DNA of 64,000 nucleotides from Furcasterigmium furcatum (Eukaryota; Ascomycota; Sordariomycetes; Glomerellales; Plectosphaerellaceae). Location: contig BCIA01000003.1 in assembly GCA_001599815.1 (NCBI GenBank), positions 5,185,598-5,249,597 of the forward strand, in the 5' to 3' direction. Positions 23,619-32,635 of the stretch are shown here, in pieces. The notes under the pieces were generated by a model. The model did no database searches. It saw nothing but the letters and a program-made list of their open reading frames with translations, and was not told the origin of the DNA. The stretch's first letter is position 1, and every line of letters begins with the position of its first letter. A program made the translations under genes and the position numbers.

Positions 23619-24482
23619 ATGTACTGCCCCGACTGCTTCAAGGCAGCCATCCACGATGGCACGCCGCGCGGCAAAGACGAGACGGTCCACGGCATCCCGA
23701 CCTACGTCGCCGTGCCCGAAGGACGGGACCCCTCGCCTGCCGCGGTCATCTTTTTCATCACGGACATCTTCGGCATGAAGCTCATCAACAACAAACTCCT
23801 CGCTGACAAGTATGCCGCCGACACGGGATGTCGCGTCCTGATGCCGGACATTGTCCCCGGCGGCGGCGCGCCCCTCTCGCTCGTCGACGCGATGGACACG
23901 ATGAACACGCCAGTTCCCTGGTACAGCGTCTTTGGCCAGGTGCGCCGCGCCATCGCCGGCCTCCACGCCGCGAGCATCATGGGCCCAATGATCCTGCGGA
24001 CGCGCAACATCCTGCCGGAAATCCGGGCGTACGCGCGCGCCGCCAAGGCCGACCTGCCCGCCGGCGGCCGCCTCGGCGTCGCCGGTTTCTGTTGGGGCGG
24101 ATACCAGTCGATCATGCTGTCGAAGGAGCCAAACGTCGACGGAGGGGAGACGCCCCTGGTGGATGCCCATTTCGTGGCTCACCCGTCCGGGTACGACGTA
24201 CCCGGCGACCTTGTCTCGGCCGCCAATCAGTTCCAGGTGCCTACCAGCATCGCGATCGGCGACAAGGACCTGATGATCCCCAAGAATGCCATCCCTGCCC
24301 TTGAGGCGGCGGTTAGCAAGGCATACGGCCAGAACAAGGACCTCTACGAGGTCGTCGTCTATGAGGGGTGCACTCACGGCTTCGCCGTGCGAGCAGATCC
24401 GAAGCAGGAGATCGAGGACAAAGGAGCCATTGAGGCGGCGGCGCAGGCTGATCGGTGGTTCCGCAAGCATCTGCAGCTCTAA
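23619..24482 (+). CDS. Dienelactone hydrolase family protein
   Basis: A single exon gives 287 aa with an alpha/beta-hydrolase fold. The catalytic Cys-Asp-His triad is visible: Cys158 in the elbow GFCWGG, Asp217 in IGDKDLMIP and His253 in CTHGFAV. The N-terminus MYCPDCFKAAIHDGTPRGK matches the usual start of the fungal family (C-P-D-C-F...DGTP-G-K), which is why I prefer the ATG at 23619 to the longer open frame from 23406. Dienelactone hydrolases open lactones in the catabolism of aromatic compounds; the fungal members have varied, mostly unknown ester or lactone substrates and are cytosolic. No link to its neighbours is evident. Confidence 0.88.
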   Translation: MYCPDCFKAAIHDGTPRGKDETVHGIPTYVAVPEGRDPSPAAVIFFITDIFGMKLINNKLLADKYAADTGCRVLMPDIVPGGGAPLSLVDAMDTMNTPVPWYSVFGQVRRAIAGLHAASIMGPMILRTRNILPEIRAYARAAKADLPAGGRLGVAGFCWGGYQSIMLSKEPNVDGGETPLVDAHFVAHPSGYDVPGDLVSAANQFQVPTSIAIGDKDLMIPKNAIPALEAAVSKAYGQNKDLYEVVVYEGCTHGFAVRADPKQEIEDKGAIEAAAQADRWFRKHLQL

Positions 24483-24708
24483 CTTGCGTGAGTGACAGAG
24501 GGTTTATAGCGGATGCTTGTTACAGAGGTTAACGTTAATTGCTTTATGTGCTCGGCGTACCCCTTTTCAGGTCTACTCAATCTATCGAATTGTTGAGAAT
24601 ATGCACTACAGAATTATAGTCAAGATATAAAGCCTGTCTGCTATTGTGAATAGCCCCTGAGAGAACAGAAGAATCCGATCAGGAGCTAAGGGCACCTAAT
24701 GCACATTA

Positions 24709-24749
24709 ACGTCCGACACCCCTCTTTGGGCCACCCCCCTCTTTGGGCC
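24709..24749 (+). repeat. Left terminal inverted repeat of the Fot1 element
   Basis: This 41-bp repeat has two internal copies of CCCCTCTTTGGGCC separated by two bases. It is the reverse complement of 26509-26549. Confidence 0.92.
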
Positions 24750-24859
24750 NCCCCGCATCNCCACACCGCCAGTTCAACCAGCTACCTTTAATCGCTCATA
24801 TCTTTACAACTACAACCCAGATCTTAACCAGATTTTCAGGACCTTCTTATGAACCGATA

Positions 24860-26452
24860 ATGAAACCGTATACGGAAGAAGACGTCAATCAGGCTCTTTA
24901 CTCTATCGCAAATGGCCAGTCTCTTCGCAAGGCTGCGTTAGAGTGGGGTGTCCCAAGGTCTACTCTTCAATATAGGCTTCAAGGGACCCAGCCCTGGGAA
25001 TCTGCCTTTACCTAGCGGCAGAAGCTTTCTCCGGACCAGGAATCCCATCTGGTTGAATGGGTACGGATCCAGGCTGCCCTAGGGCTCCCCCCAACCTATC
25101 AATAAGTCAGGGATTTCGCAGACCGGATACTACGCCTCCGAGGAGACCCCCAGGGCATTAGGAAGAACTGGTTCCAGGCCTTCCTCAAGAGGAACCCATC
25201 TATCAAGGTCTATAGAGCCAGGCCTGTCGATTCCCAGCGTATCAACGGAGCCTCAGCTGACGTTATCAGGACTTGGTTCCGACGTCTAGCCGTCCCGGAG
25301 ATCCAGGCTATCCAGCCAGCTAATAGATACAATATGGATGAGATAGGTATCCTAGAGGGTCGAGGGGCTAACGGTCTGGTCCTGGGATCCTCTGGGAGCC
25401 AGGCTCTCCGGAAAAAGCAGCCAGGATCCAGAGCCTGGACGTCTATCCTTGAGTGTATTAGTGTAGAAGGATCCCTGCTCCCACCCTTAGTTATCTTCAA
25501 GGGCAAGACAGTCTAACAGCAGTGGTTCCCTCTGGATCTGGTTTACTATACCTAATGGAAGTTCACGGCAATAGACAACGGCTGGACCAGCGATTCAACA
25601 GCTATCTATTGGTTGCAAGAGGTCTTCATCTCAGCTACCCAACCAACAGATCCATCCCAGCCTAGGCTGTTGATCCTAGATGGGCATGGCAGTCACGAGA
25701 CAACAGAATTTATGTATCTCTGCTATAGTAATAATATCCAACTGGTTTTCCTGCCTCCCTATACGTCCCACGTCCTTCAACCTCTCGATCAGTCTGTCTT
25801 TGGACCCTTGAAGGCAGCCTATAAGAAGGAGCTGGGATCCCTGGAGACCTGGAACGATTTAATAGTTGTAGGCAAACGGAACTTTCTATCCTGTTATCGG
25901 AAGGCTTGCGAGACTGCCTGTACGGTCTAGAATATAAAGAGTGGATGGAAATCGACAGGTCTATGGCCAGTATCCCTGGCCAAGCCCCTCCTGAGCCCCC
26001 TACTCCTGGATAACAGCAACAGGGCTGGCAGCACAGTCAATAGTATCCTGGATAGAGCTATCGAAAACTGGGATTTAGCTGGGTCTGCAGTAGCTTGGTC
26101 GACGCCTAGGAAGGCAGCTGATCTCNAGGGCCAGCTACGCCTATATANCCAGCTGGATCAACCTACCAGTACGCAACGCCTACTATTCAGAAAGGTCCAA
26201 AAGGGATTCAACGAGAAGGACTACGCCCTTGCAACCTCGCAACAGAAGATCCAGATCCTAGAGGCCTAGTTGGAAGCAGCCAGGCCTAGGAAAAAGAAGA
26301 AGGTCCAGATCAGCCCTAATTCCAAGTTCGCCGACATCAACGCTATCTATAGGGCCTAGATTGAGGCTGGCGATAAAATAGATCAGATAGATGGATCTAG
26401 CGATGATGAAATACCTAGTGGCCCAGAGGACTGTATCATAGTTGCAGTGTAG
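24860..26452 (+). pseudogene. Transposase (DDE_1, Fot1/pogo) with seven nonsense codons
   Basis: One reading frame runs unbroken in phase from the ATG at 24860 to the TAG at 26450. It carries an N-terminal psq-type helix-turn-helix (QSLRKAALEWGVPRSTLQY) and then the DDE core: YNMDEIGI, LLILDGHGSH and HVLQPLDQSVFGPLK. It is interrupted by in-frame TAG or TAA at 25013, 25103, 25514, 25553, 25928, 26267 and 26357. Every one is a single C-to-T change away from a Gln codon (CAG or CAA) and there are no frameshifts. That pattern is typical of repeat-induced point mutation acting on CpA. The original product would be about 530 aa, normal for the family. It cannot be functional as read. Confidence 0.92.
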
Positions 26453-26508
26453 CCAGTTTTAATTGATCTTGAAGTTGGTGTCGCGATTCTGGTGATGGTT
26501 TTTTGGGG

Positions 26509-26549
26509 TGCCTAAAGAGGGGGGTGGCCCAAAGAGGGGTGTCGGACGT
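26509..26549 (-). repeat. Right terminal inverted repeat of the Fot1 element
   Basis: This is the reverse complement of the left repeat, with mismatches confined to the innermost 14-bp unit (CTAAAG where the left copy predicts CCAAAG). The outer 27 bp are identical. Confidence 0.9.
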
Positions 26550-26551
26550 TA

Positions 26552-27541
26552 CGCCCCGACGCCATGCCTGTCCACAAATCCTCTTAATCATTATCACTTG
26601 CCATTAATTCAACCCACGTATCTGGCAAGGAGTGTTCCTTGGGCTCACAAACAGGTTTGTAGTTCCCCTAGGTTGCCGAGCTGTTCTGACTGCGAATCAG
26701 ACTATTAGCCAGACGTTCTCCATAGGAAATGCGATGCTGACCAGCGCCCAGCAGATATCTGTCACCTGGCGCTCGAAACATCCATTTGCCATGTAAGCCA
26801 TCAGATTGAGGAACACCCTTGCTTGCGGAGCCGCGCCTCGAATCGATTTGACTTGGTTTATAGTGGGAGGCACTCCTCTCTGTCAGCATGAGTTGCTCAA
26901 AGGTTGTTGAAGACTCAAGTTTTGTGTGGATCCAATGCCCCAGTTTAGGTGCTCTAACCACGGACACATAGAAAATCAGGCCATACAAACCCTTAGACCA
27001 TTTAATGTATTTGCACGTGGCAGCTCCTGCACGGGTATTGGATCCTGGGCCTCCAGGAGGCAGCAACATTTGTAGTCTCCCTATACCGCATAAAGCTTCA
27101 AGACCTCTCCCATACGCGGAAGTCTTGCCGCAATATTCGGGCATGGACCGACTTGGCGAATATCTCCATGGAAAACATTGGACATTTGTTGCTGCCTAGC
27201 GCCAAGCTCACGATGATGCAGGGTAGAGAGACTGCGCCTGCCACGCAATTTGCTGCACGGCGGCGGCGCGGACAACAGTAAGCCCCAAACATCGTGCCAA
27301 GGGTTGATTTTGAGTCGTATTGACCCCTTATTCACGCACCAACACGAGGAGGCACAGGTGAAATGAGGTTCTGAGGCCCTCCCACGAAGGAATGAGTAGG
27401 GGTGCTGTCAAGTATAACAGGGACTGCATGGGATGGCGATTGTAGAGCAGACGCCAATTAGGAGCTTTCAGTCTCGCACTCTTTATGTAAACCAACTTAA
27501 CACAGATTGAGCTCGGCTTCCTTGCCAGTCGTTTCCCTGAC
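26552..27541. other. 1 kb between transposon and subtilase gene
   Basis: No supported gene. A 158-codon minus-strand frame (26668-27144) matches nothing I know and shows no domain. The last 100 bp are the subtilase leader. Confidence 0.5.
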
Positions 27542-30452
27542 ATGGTCCTCTTACGCCATGTGCTCGCTCTGGCGGGCCTCGTGGTCTCCGTGACGGCTTC
27601 CGGAGCACGGCCGGCCCCTGAGCACAGACGACGCGGCAGCATCCGTCGCAACGGCTCACCTGACGGCACACTGAACGAGTCGAACTCGACGGTCATCCAT
27701 GGCGTCTTCATGGTTGAGCTCAACGACGGCATCTCGGCGGCGGACCTCGCGACTGAGCTGAACGCCGGGGGCATCACCATCGAAACACGGCGCGTCTTCG
27801 ACTCCAAGCTCTTCAAGGGAGTGTCCTTCGACGTGGTCAACGCCAGCATCGACTCGGACGCAACTGCAGCCGCTATATCGGCCGCCGATGCCGTGAAGCA
27901 GGCGTGGCCCGTCCGGAAGGTCACGGCGCCCGACGACAAGGTCGTCGCCACGTTCAACATGACGGACAGCCCCAGCTCCCAGAGCCGTCTCAACGTCGCA
28001 GAGTCATACAACCCACACGTCATGACCCAGGTCGACCTCCTCCACAAAGCTGGATTCACAGGCAAGGGCGTCCGCATTGGCGTCATAGACTCGGGCATCA
28101 AGTACGACCACCCTATCCTCGGCGGCTGCTTCGGCCCCGGGTGCCCTGTCACGTACGGCTGGGACTCGGTAGGCGTCAACTATCTTGATGATGCGCCCCA
28201 AGGGCCCGAGCCGGACGATGATCCCATGGATTGCGACGGTCACGGGACGCACGTGGCCGGCATCCTCGCCGCCCGCCCCAACGAGTTCGGCTTCGTTGGT
28301 GTCGCCCCTGACGCAGAGCTCGGCGCCTACCGCGTCTTAGATTGTATGGGCGGAGGCACCGAGGAGACGGTTCTGGACGGTATGCTGCGCGCCTTTGAAG
28401 ACGGGAGCGATATCATCACCATGTCGCTTGGGGCGATCGGTGGCTGGCCAGAGACCGTCATCTCACAAACGGCGACGCGAATCATCGAAGCTGGCGTGCC
28501 TTTCTTCGTGTCGGTCGGTAACGATGGCGACTGGCCCATGTTTGAGCCTGTCTCCCCGGCCGACGGCCACCTGGTCAGTTCGGTGGCGTCCTTTAATCCC
28601 GACCTGGATCCGTTGGTTCTCGCCGTCGCAGAGTACACGGTCGGCGACGAGGACGCGTCAGAATTCACATGGCTTCCCGGATGGCTCTACCTTGGCGAAG
28701 ACGTTAACGAAGGGACCTTCCCTGTCATCGACATCAACAGCTTCGTGTACGACGACAACAGCACCGTTACGGGGTGCGACCCCTTGCCCGAGAGCGTGCC
28801 AGATCTCACCGGCTACCTCGTGCTGGCGCAGCGATCAGAAGGGCCTGACTGCTATGAATGGCATCAGCAGGACAATATGCAGGTCAAGGGAGCCATGAGC
28901 TACATGTTCTGGGCACCCGGAGAGCTGTAAGTGAGACGGGCGTTTGCCTTGCCGACATGACCGATCCCTCCCTTTGAAGCCCAAAACTGACATTTGAAGC
29001 CCCGAGGAAGCTGGAGCCAACGGTCCGGATACCAACGTTGGATCAATACCCGAATCCATGGCCAAGAGATGGCGGGAAGCCCTCGCCGACGGGTCCAACA
29101 TCACGGCCACCCTCACCATCCCACACATGTCCAGGCCGACCGTCATCCTGACCAGCAACGAGGATACCGGCGGCCTCGTCTCAGACTTCAGCACCTGGGG
29201 CCCTAACTGGGACCTGAGGAGCGCCCCCTCCTTCGGCGCCCCTGGGCATAACATCCTCTCAACTTACTTTTTGGGTTGGGGCCGCGCTGGTGAACTCGCC
29301 GTCCTAAGCGGAACCTCGATGTCCACGCCCCTCGTCGCCGGCGCCGCGGCTCTGCTGAGCCAGGTCCGCGGCACCCTCGACCCCGCGACCCTGCACAACC
29401 TGCTCGCGAGCACCGCGAAGCAGGTCCCGTTCTTCCAGCATGAGAGGGATGCTCAAGGGCTCGCTCCGGCCATGCAAGCCGGCAGCGGCCTGATCCAGCT
29501 CTGGGATGCCGCGCAGGCCAAGGGCGTGCTCAGCATCGGAAGCATCTCCTTTAACGATAGCGACTACCACGTCGGCGAGGTCACCTTCACCCTCCTCAAC
29601 ACGGGTGATGAGGAGGCAACCTACGCACTGGGCCAGACGGCATCATCGACGATATACGCCTTTGAGCCCGGAATGACAAAGAGGCTCGCGTGGGGATCCT
29701 ACGACAGCGTCGAGGCCGGCGCAACCATCACATTCGCAGCTGATGAGATCTCCGTCGGCCCAGGTGCCATCGCCGAGATCACGCTCCGGTGCACCGCCCC
29801 CCAGCGCGTCGACGAGTCTCGCTGGCCCTTCTACAGCGGCTACATCACCCTCAACGGCACAAACGGCGACAACCTGGTCGTCCCGTATGTAGGCAACGCA
29901 GGGTCGATGCACGACGACGGCCTCGTCATCGACTCGGAACTGAGCTACCTGACGTCCGGCGGGGGTGGTGGTTGGGACATAGGCTACCCTATTGAGGCCA
30001 ACAGGCTCTTTACCGTCCCGCAGCCCGGGAACGAGCCGACAGAGCTCGACCTGTGGGAGGATGAGGTCCCTATTGCCTACGCGCTGGTCGAGATGCGCAC
30101 CCGCTCGCTGCGCGTCGACCTCATCCCGGCCGCGACGCCCCCGAACGGGACGATCCCCGGCAACGGCACGCATCCCTCGGACGGCACGTCCCGCTGCCAT
30201 CTGCCGCGGGAGACGTGGCTCGGCCACAAGACGTACGGCCAGATCTGGGGCTCCCCGTTCGTGAACGTCGCGATGGGACCGGCGGTCCTGCTCGGCTTCG
30301 CGGGATTCCTCGCGGACCAGACGCACGTGCAGCCTGGACGGTACTCTTTTCTCGTCAGCGCTCTCAGGGCCTTTTCCGATCCCCAGAGTAATAAGACGGA
30401 GGACTGGCAGACGGTCAAGACTGTTCCTTTTGTTCTTAGGTATGAGGACTAG
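27542..30452 (+). CDS. Secreted subtilisin-like serine protease (S8)
   Basis: Exons 27542-28926 and 29000-30452 (73-nt GTAAGT intron) give 945 aa. A hydrophobic signal peptide (about residues 1-20) leads into a propeptide with an inhibitor-I9-like start (IHGVFMVELNDG). The catalytic triad is Asp183 (VIDSG), His234 (DGHGTHVAG) and Ser568 (SGTSMSTP). A long insertion between His and Ser resembles a PA-type domain, and the C-terminal 300 residues match the Fn3-like region of C5a-peptidase-type subtilases. Several N-x-S/T sites fit secretion. It should degrade extracellular or wall proteins for nutrition or host contact. The intron lies between two conserved blocks and keeps phase; a closer AG near 28980 is less likely. 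Confidence 0.92.
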
Positions 30453-30907
30453 ACATCGAGGATCCGGGCTCAGGCCGCTAGGAGGGAGGGCCGGGGGTCA
30501 GCAACTAGCTTGCCTGTAGATTTATACAATTGTAGTCGTGATTTAGGTGGTAATTCTTCCAGTATCAGGACAAGACGAGCAGACAACCATTGTATATGTG
30601 TCTTGGCTGTATTCGCCAGACATCCTATCCTCAACTGCTTCGGGCGAAAAACTCCAGTCTCCATCGAGTGTCGATCATCCAACCCTTGTGTAGCTGAACA
30701 CAAGCGGCACTATACTGCTTCCAGGGGTTGGGGGAGCAAGTAGAGTTTCGCCTAACCCTGCATGGCTGTGCTTCGCCACGATCCGGGGTCTCACACGTCC
30801 AACCACCTCGTGAGGGGAAGCGAAGCATTTATTTCCCCTTCTCGTGATCCTTGGCACCTCCATCTCCTTCACTCACTCATTGTCACGCTTGAGCAGTGCA
30901 ATCATAC
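30453..30907. other. Intergenic, second copy of a dispersed repeat
   Basis: No gene is seen. The stretch holds the repeat at 30675-30729 and the leader of the exchanger gene. Confidence 0.5.
30675..30729 (+). repeat. Dispersed intergenic repeat, copy B
   Basis: This matches 22953-23010 in the same orientation, including CCAACCCTTGTGTAG and the AGGGGTT end; two bases are missing before AGGGG. Confidence 0.6.
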
Positions 30908-32470
30908 ATGACGATGCCTTCAAACAACCCAAACGAGCCCTCGCGGCAATCTGCCGGCGAGTCCACGCCGCTCCTCCCAACTCATCACGACGAGGGCGAA
31001 AGCGGCCGCTCCGGCTTCCAGATCCGCCACTTCTTGACCGTCCTCTGGCGAAGCTCCTGCACGGCCTCGATGCTGGTCAACCTTCTCTGGCCCTTCGTCC
31101 CCGTCGCCATCATCCTGCACTTCCTCCCGGGCCTGCACCTGTGGAAGTTCGCGACCGCGTACATCGCCGTCGTGCCAACCGCCAATCTCCTCGGCTTCTC
31201 CGGCCAGGAGTTCGCGCGGAAGATGCCCAAGGTCGCCGGCATCCTCATCGAGACGACATTCGGATCCATCATCGAGATCATTCTCTTCACGCTCCTCATC
31301 GTCAAGCACAAAGTCCCAAAGCACCACCACGAGGACAACGGCGACGAGGGCAACCTCATCCCCATCATCCAGGCCGCCATCCTCGGCAGCATCCTGACGA
31401 ACCTGCTCCTCTGCCTCGGCCTGTGCTTCTTCTTCGGCGGCCTCCGCCAGGCCAGCCAGAAATTCCACCCCATCGTGTCCGAGGTCGGCACGGGGCTGCT
31501 CCTCGTCGCCGCCTTCGGCCTGCTCATCCCGAGCGCCTTCTACTCGGCCCTCAAGTCCGAGACCGTCGTCGACTTCCCCGGAGTCGGGCTGCTGCACGAA
31601 AAGTTCACCGTGGGGAAGCTGCAGCACGACGTCCTCAAGATCAGCCAAGCCACGTCCATCGCGCTCATCGTCGCGTACGGGTTGTACATCTGGTACCAGG
31701 CCAGCAGCCACCACAGCATCTTCGACGAGGTCATCGAGCGGGACGAGCACCGCGATGCGGACCGGGAGGCCGATCTCGACAAGCCCAAGTTCACCATGAC
31801 CGAGGCGCTGACTGCTATCGTCATCGCGCTGGTCTTGGTGACGCTCCTCCTCGTGTTCCTGGTCGAGAAGATCGAGCACGTGGTCGAGAGCGGCGTGCCG
31901 GATCAGTTCCTGGGTTTGATTCTGCTTCCCCTCGTTGAAAAGGCCGCGGAGCACTTGACTGCGATTGACGAAGCCTGGGGTGAGTTACTTTCATTCTGAT
32001 GAATGATAATGCCCTCGGAACAAGTACTAACGGTGCATCTAGACGGGGTCATCAACGTTGCCCTCTACCATTGCCTCGGCCCGTCTATCCAGACAGCTCT
32101 CTTCAACGGTCCTCTGGTCGTCATTATTGCCTGGGCCCTCGGCAAGCCCATGGACCTCAACTTCGAGATCTTCATGGTCTGCCTGCTGGTTCTCTCCATC
32201 CTCGTGGTGGGCAACTTCCTGCGCGATGGAGAGTCCAACTGGCTCGAAGGAGCCTTGCTTGTGGTAAGACAAAACACTTACTTTCAGGAAGTGAAACCCT
32301 GCTGACTGCTCTTCAAGGTGATTTATGCAATCATTGCCATAGCTTCCTGGTACTATCCGAATCCAGATGTCGCAACCTCAAATGGGGTTGAGGGTGAGGT
32401 CAAGGTCGCAATTAGTGCTGATGTACTTCGAGAGTTGCAACGACTCTTGAGCGATGGCACAACCAATTGA
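30908..32470 (+). CDS. Vacuolar-type Ca2+/H+ exchanger (CAX/VCX1-like)
   Basis: Exons 30908-31979, 32043-32263 and 32318-32470 give 481 aa. The protein has about eleven hydrophobic segments and the two CAX alpha-repeats: the first with GNLIE-like ETTFGSIIEIILF near residue 115, the second around LPLVEKAAEHLTAI plus NVALYHCLGPSIQTALF, which exon 2 completes. An acidic loop (DEVIERDEHRDADREADLD) lies between the halves. Such exchangers use the vacuolar proton gradient to store calcium. In the second repeat the usual N-A-A-E-H reads K-A-A-E-H, and the helix end is V-A-L-Y-H-C-L-G rather than the more usual N-V-A-L-G. This suggests a diverged paralogue rather than the main vacuolar enzyme. The first true ATG in frame is 30908. 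Confidence 0.88.
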
Positions 32471-32635
32471 TCGGCGAAAGGGTGTATCTTACGAAAGGCA
32501 GTCTCATTCTGCCATGGCTCAGTTGGGAGATGTATACGTTCCATTCTTGGGCGCTCTGGGGACGAGTTTGTATCAAATCTCTTTCGTCGGAATCAAGGTG
32601 TTCAAATGAGTCTACTATACCGAGGGGGACCAAGC

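Larger units (their letters stand above)
24709..26549 (+). mobile_element. Fot1/pogo-type DNA transposon, inactivated
   Basis: The element is 1841 bp and flanked by a TA dinucleotide on each side (24707-24708 and 26550-26551), the target duplication of Tc1/mariner-pogo elements. Its ends are 41-bp inverted repeats beginning ACGTCCGACACCCCTC, nearly perfect except at the inner edge of the right copy. Inside each repeat a 14-bp unit (CCCCTCTTTGGGCC) is present twice. The interior encodes a degenerate DDE transposase on the plus strand. Four N bases lie inside the element (24750, 24760 and two near 26130-26150), which suggests mixed reads from related copies elsewhere in the genome. Confidence 0.93.

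Noticed and set aside
24709..24749. Tandem CCCCTCTTTGGGCC units as a possible CRISPR or minisatellite
   Set aside because: Only two units per end, and they form the transposon's inverted repeats; CRISPR arrays are not expected in a fungal nuclear genome.
26668..27144. 158-codon minus-strand frame near the transposon
   Set aside because: It has no recognisable motif. Alternative frames look equally plausible, so it cannot be supported as a gene.
30920..31954. Long open frames on both strands over the exchanger gene
   Set aside because: They are shadows of the CAX coding sequence caused by strong codon bias.
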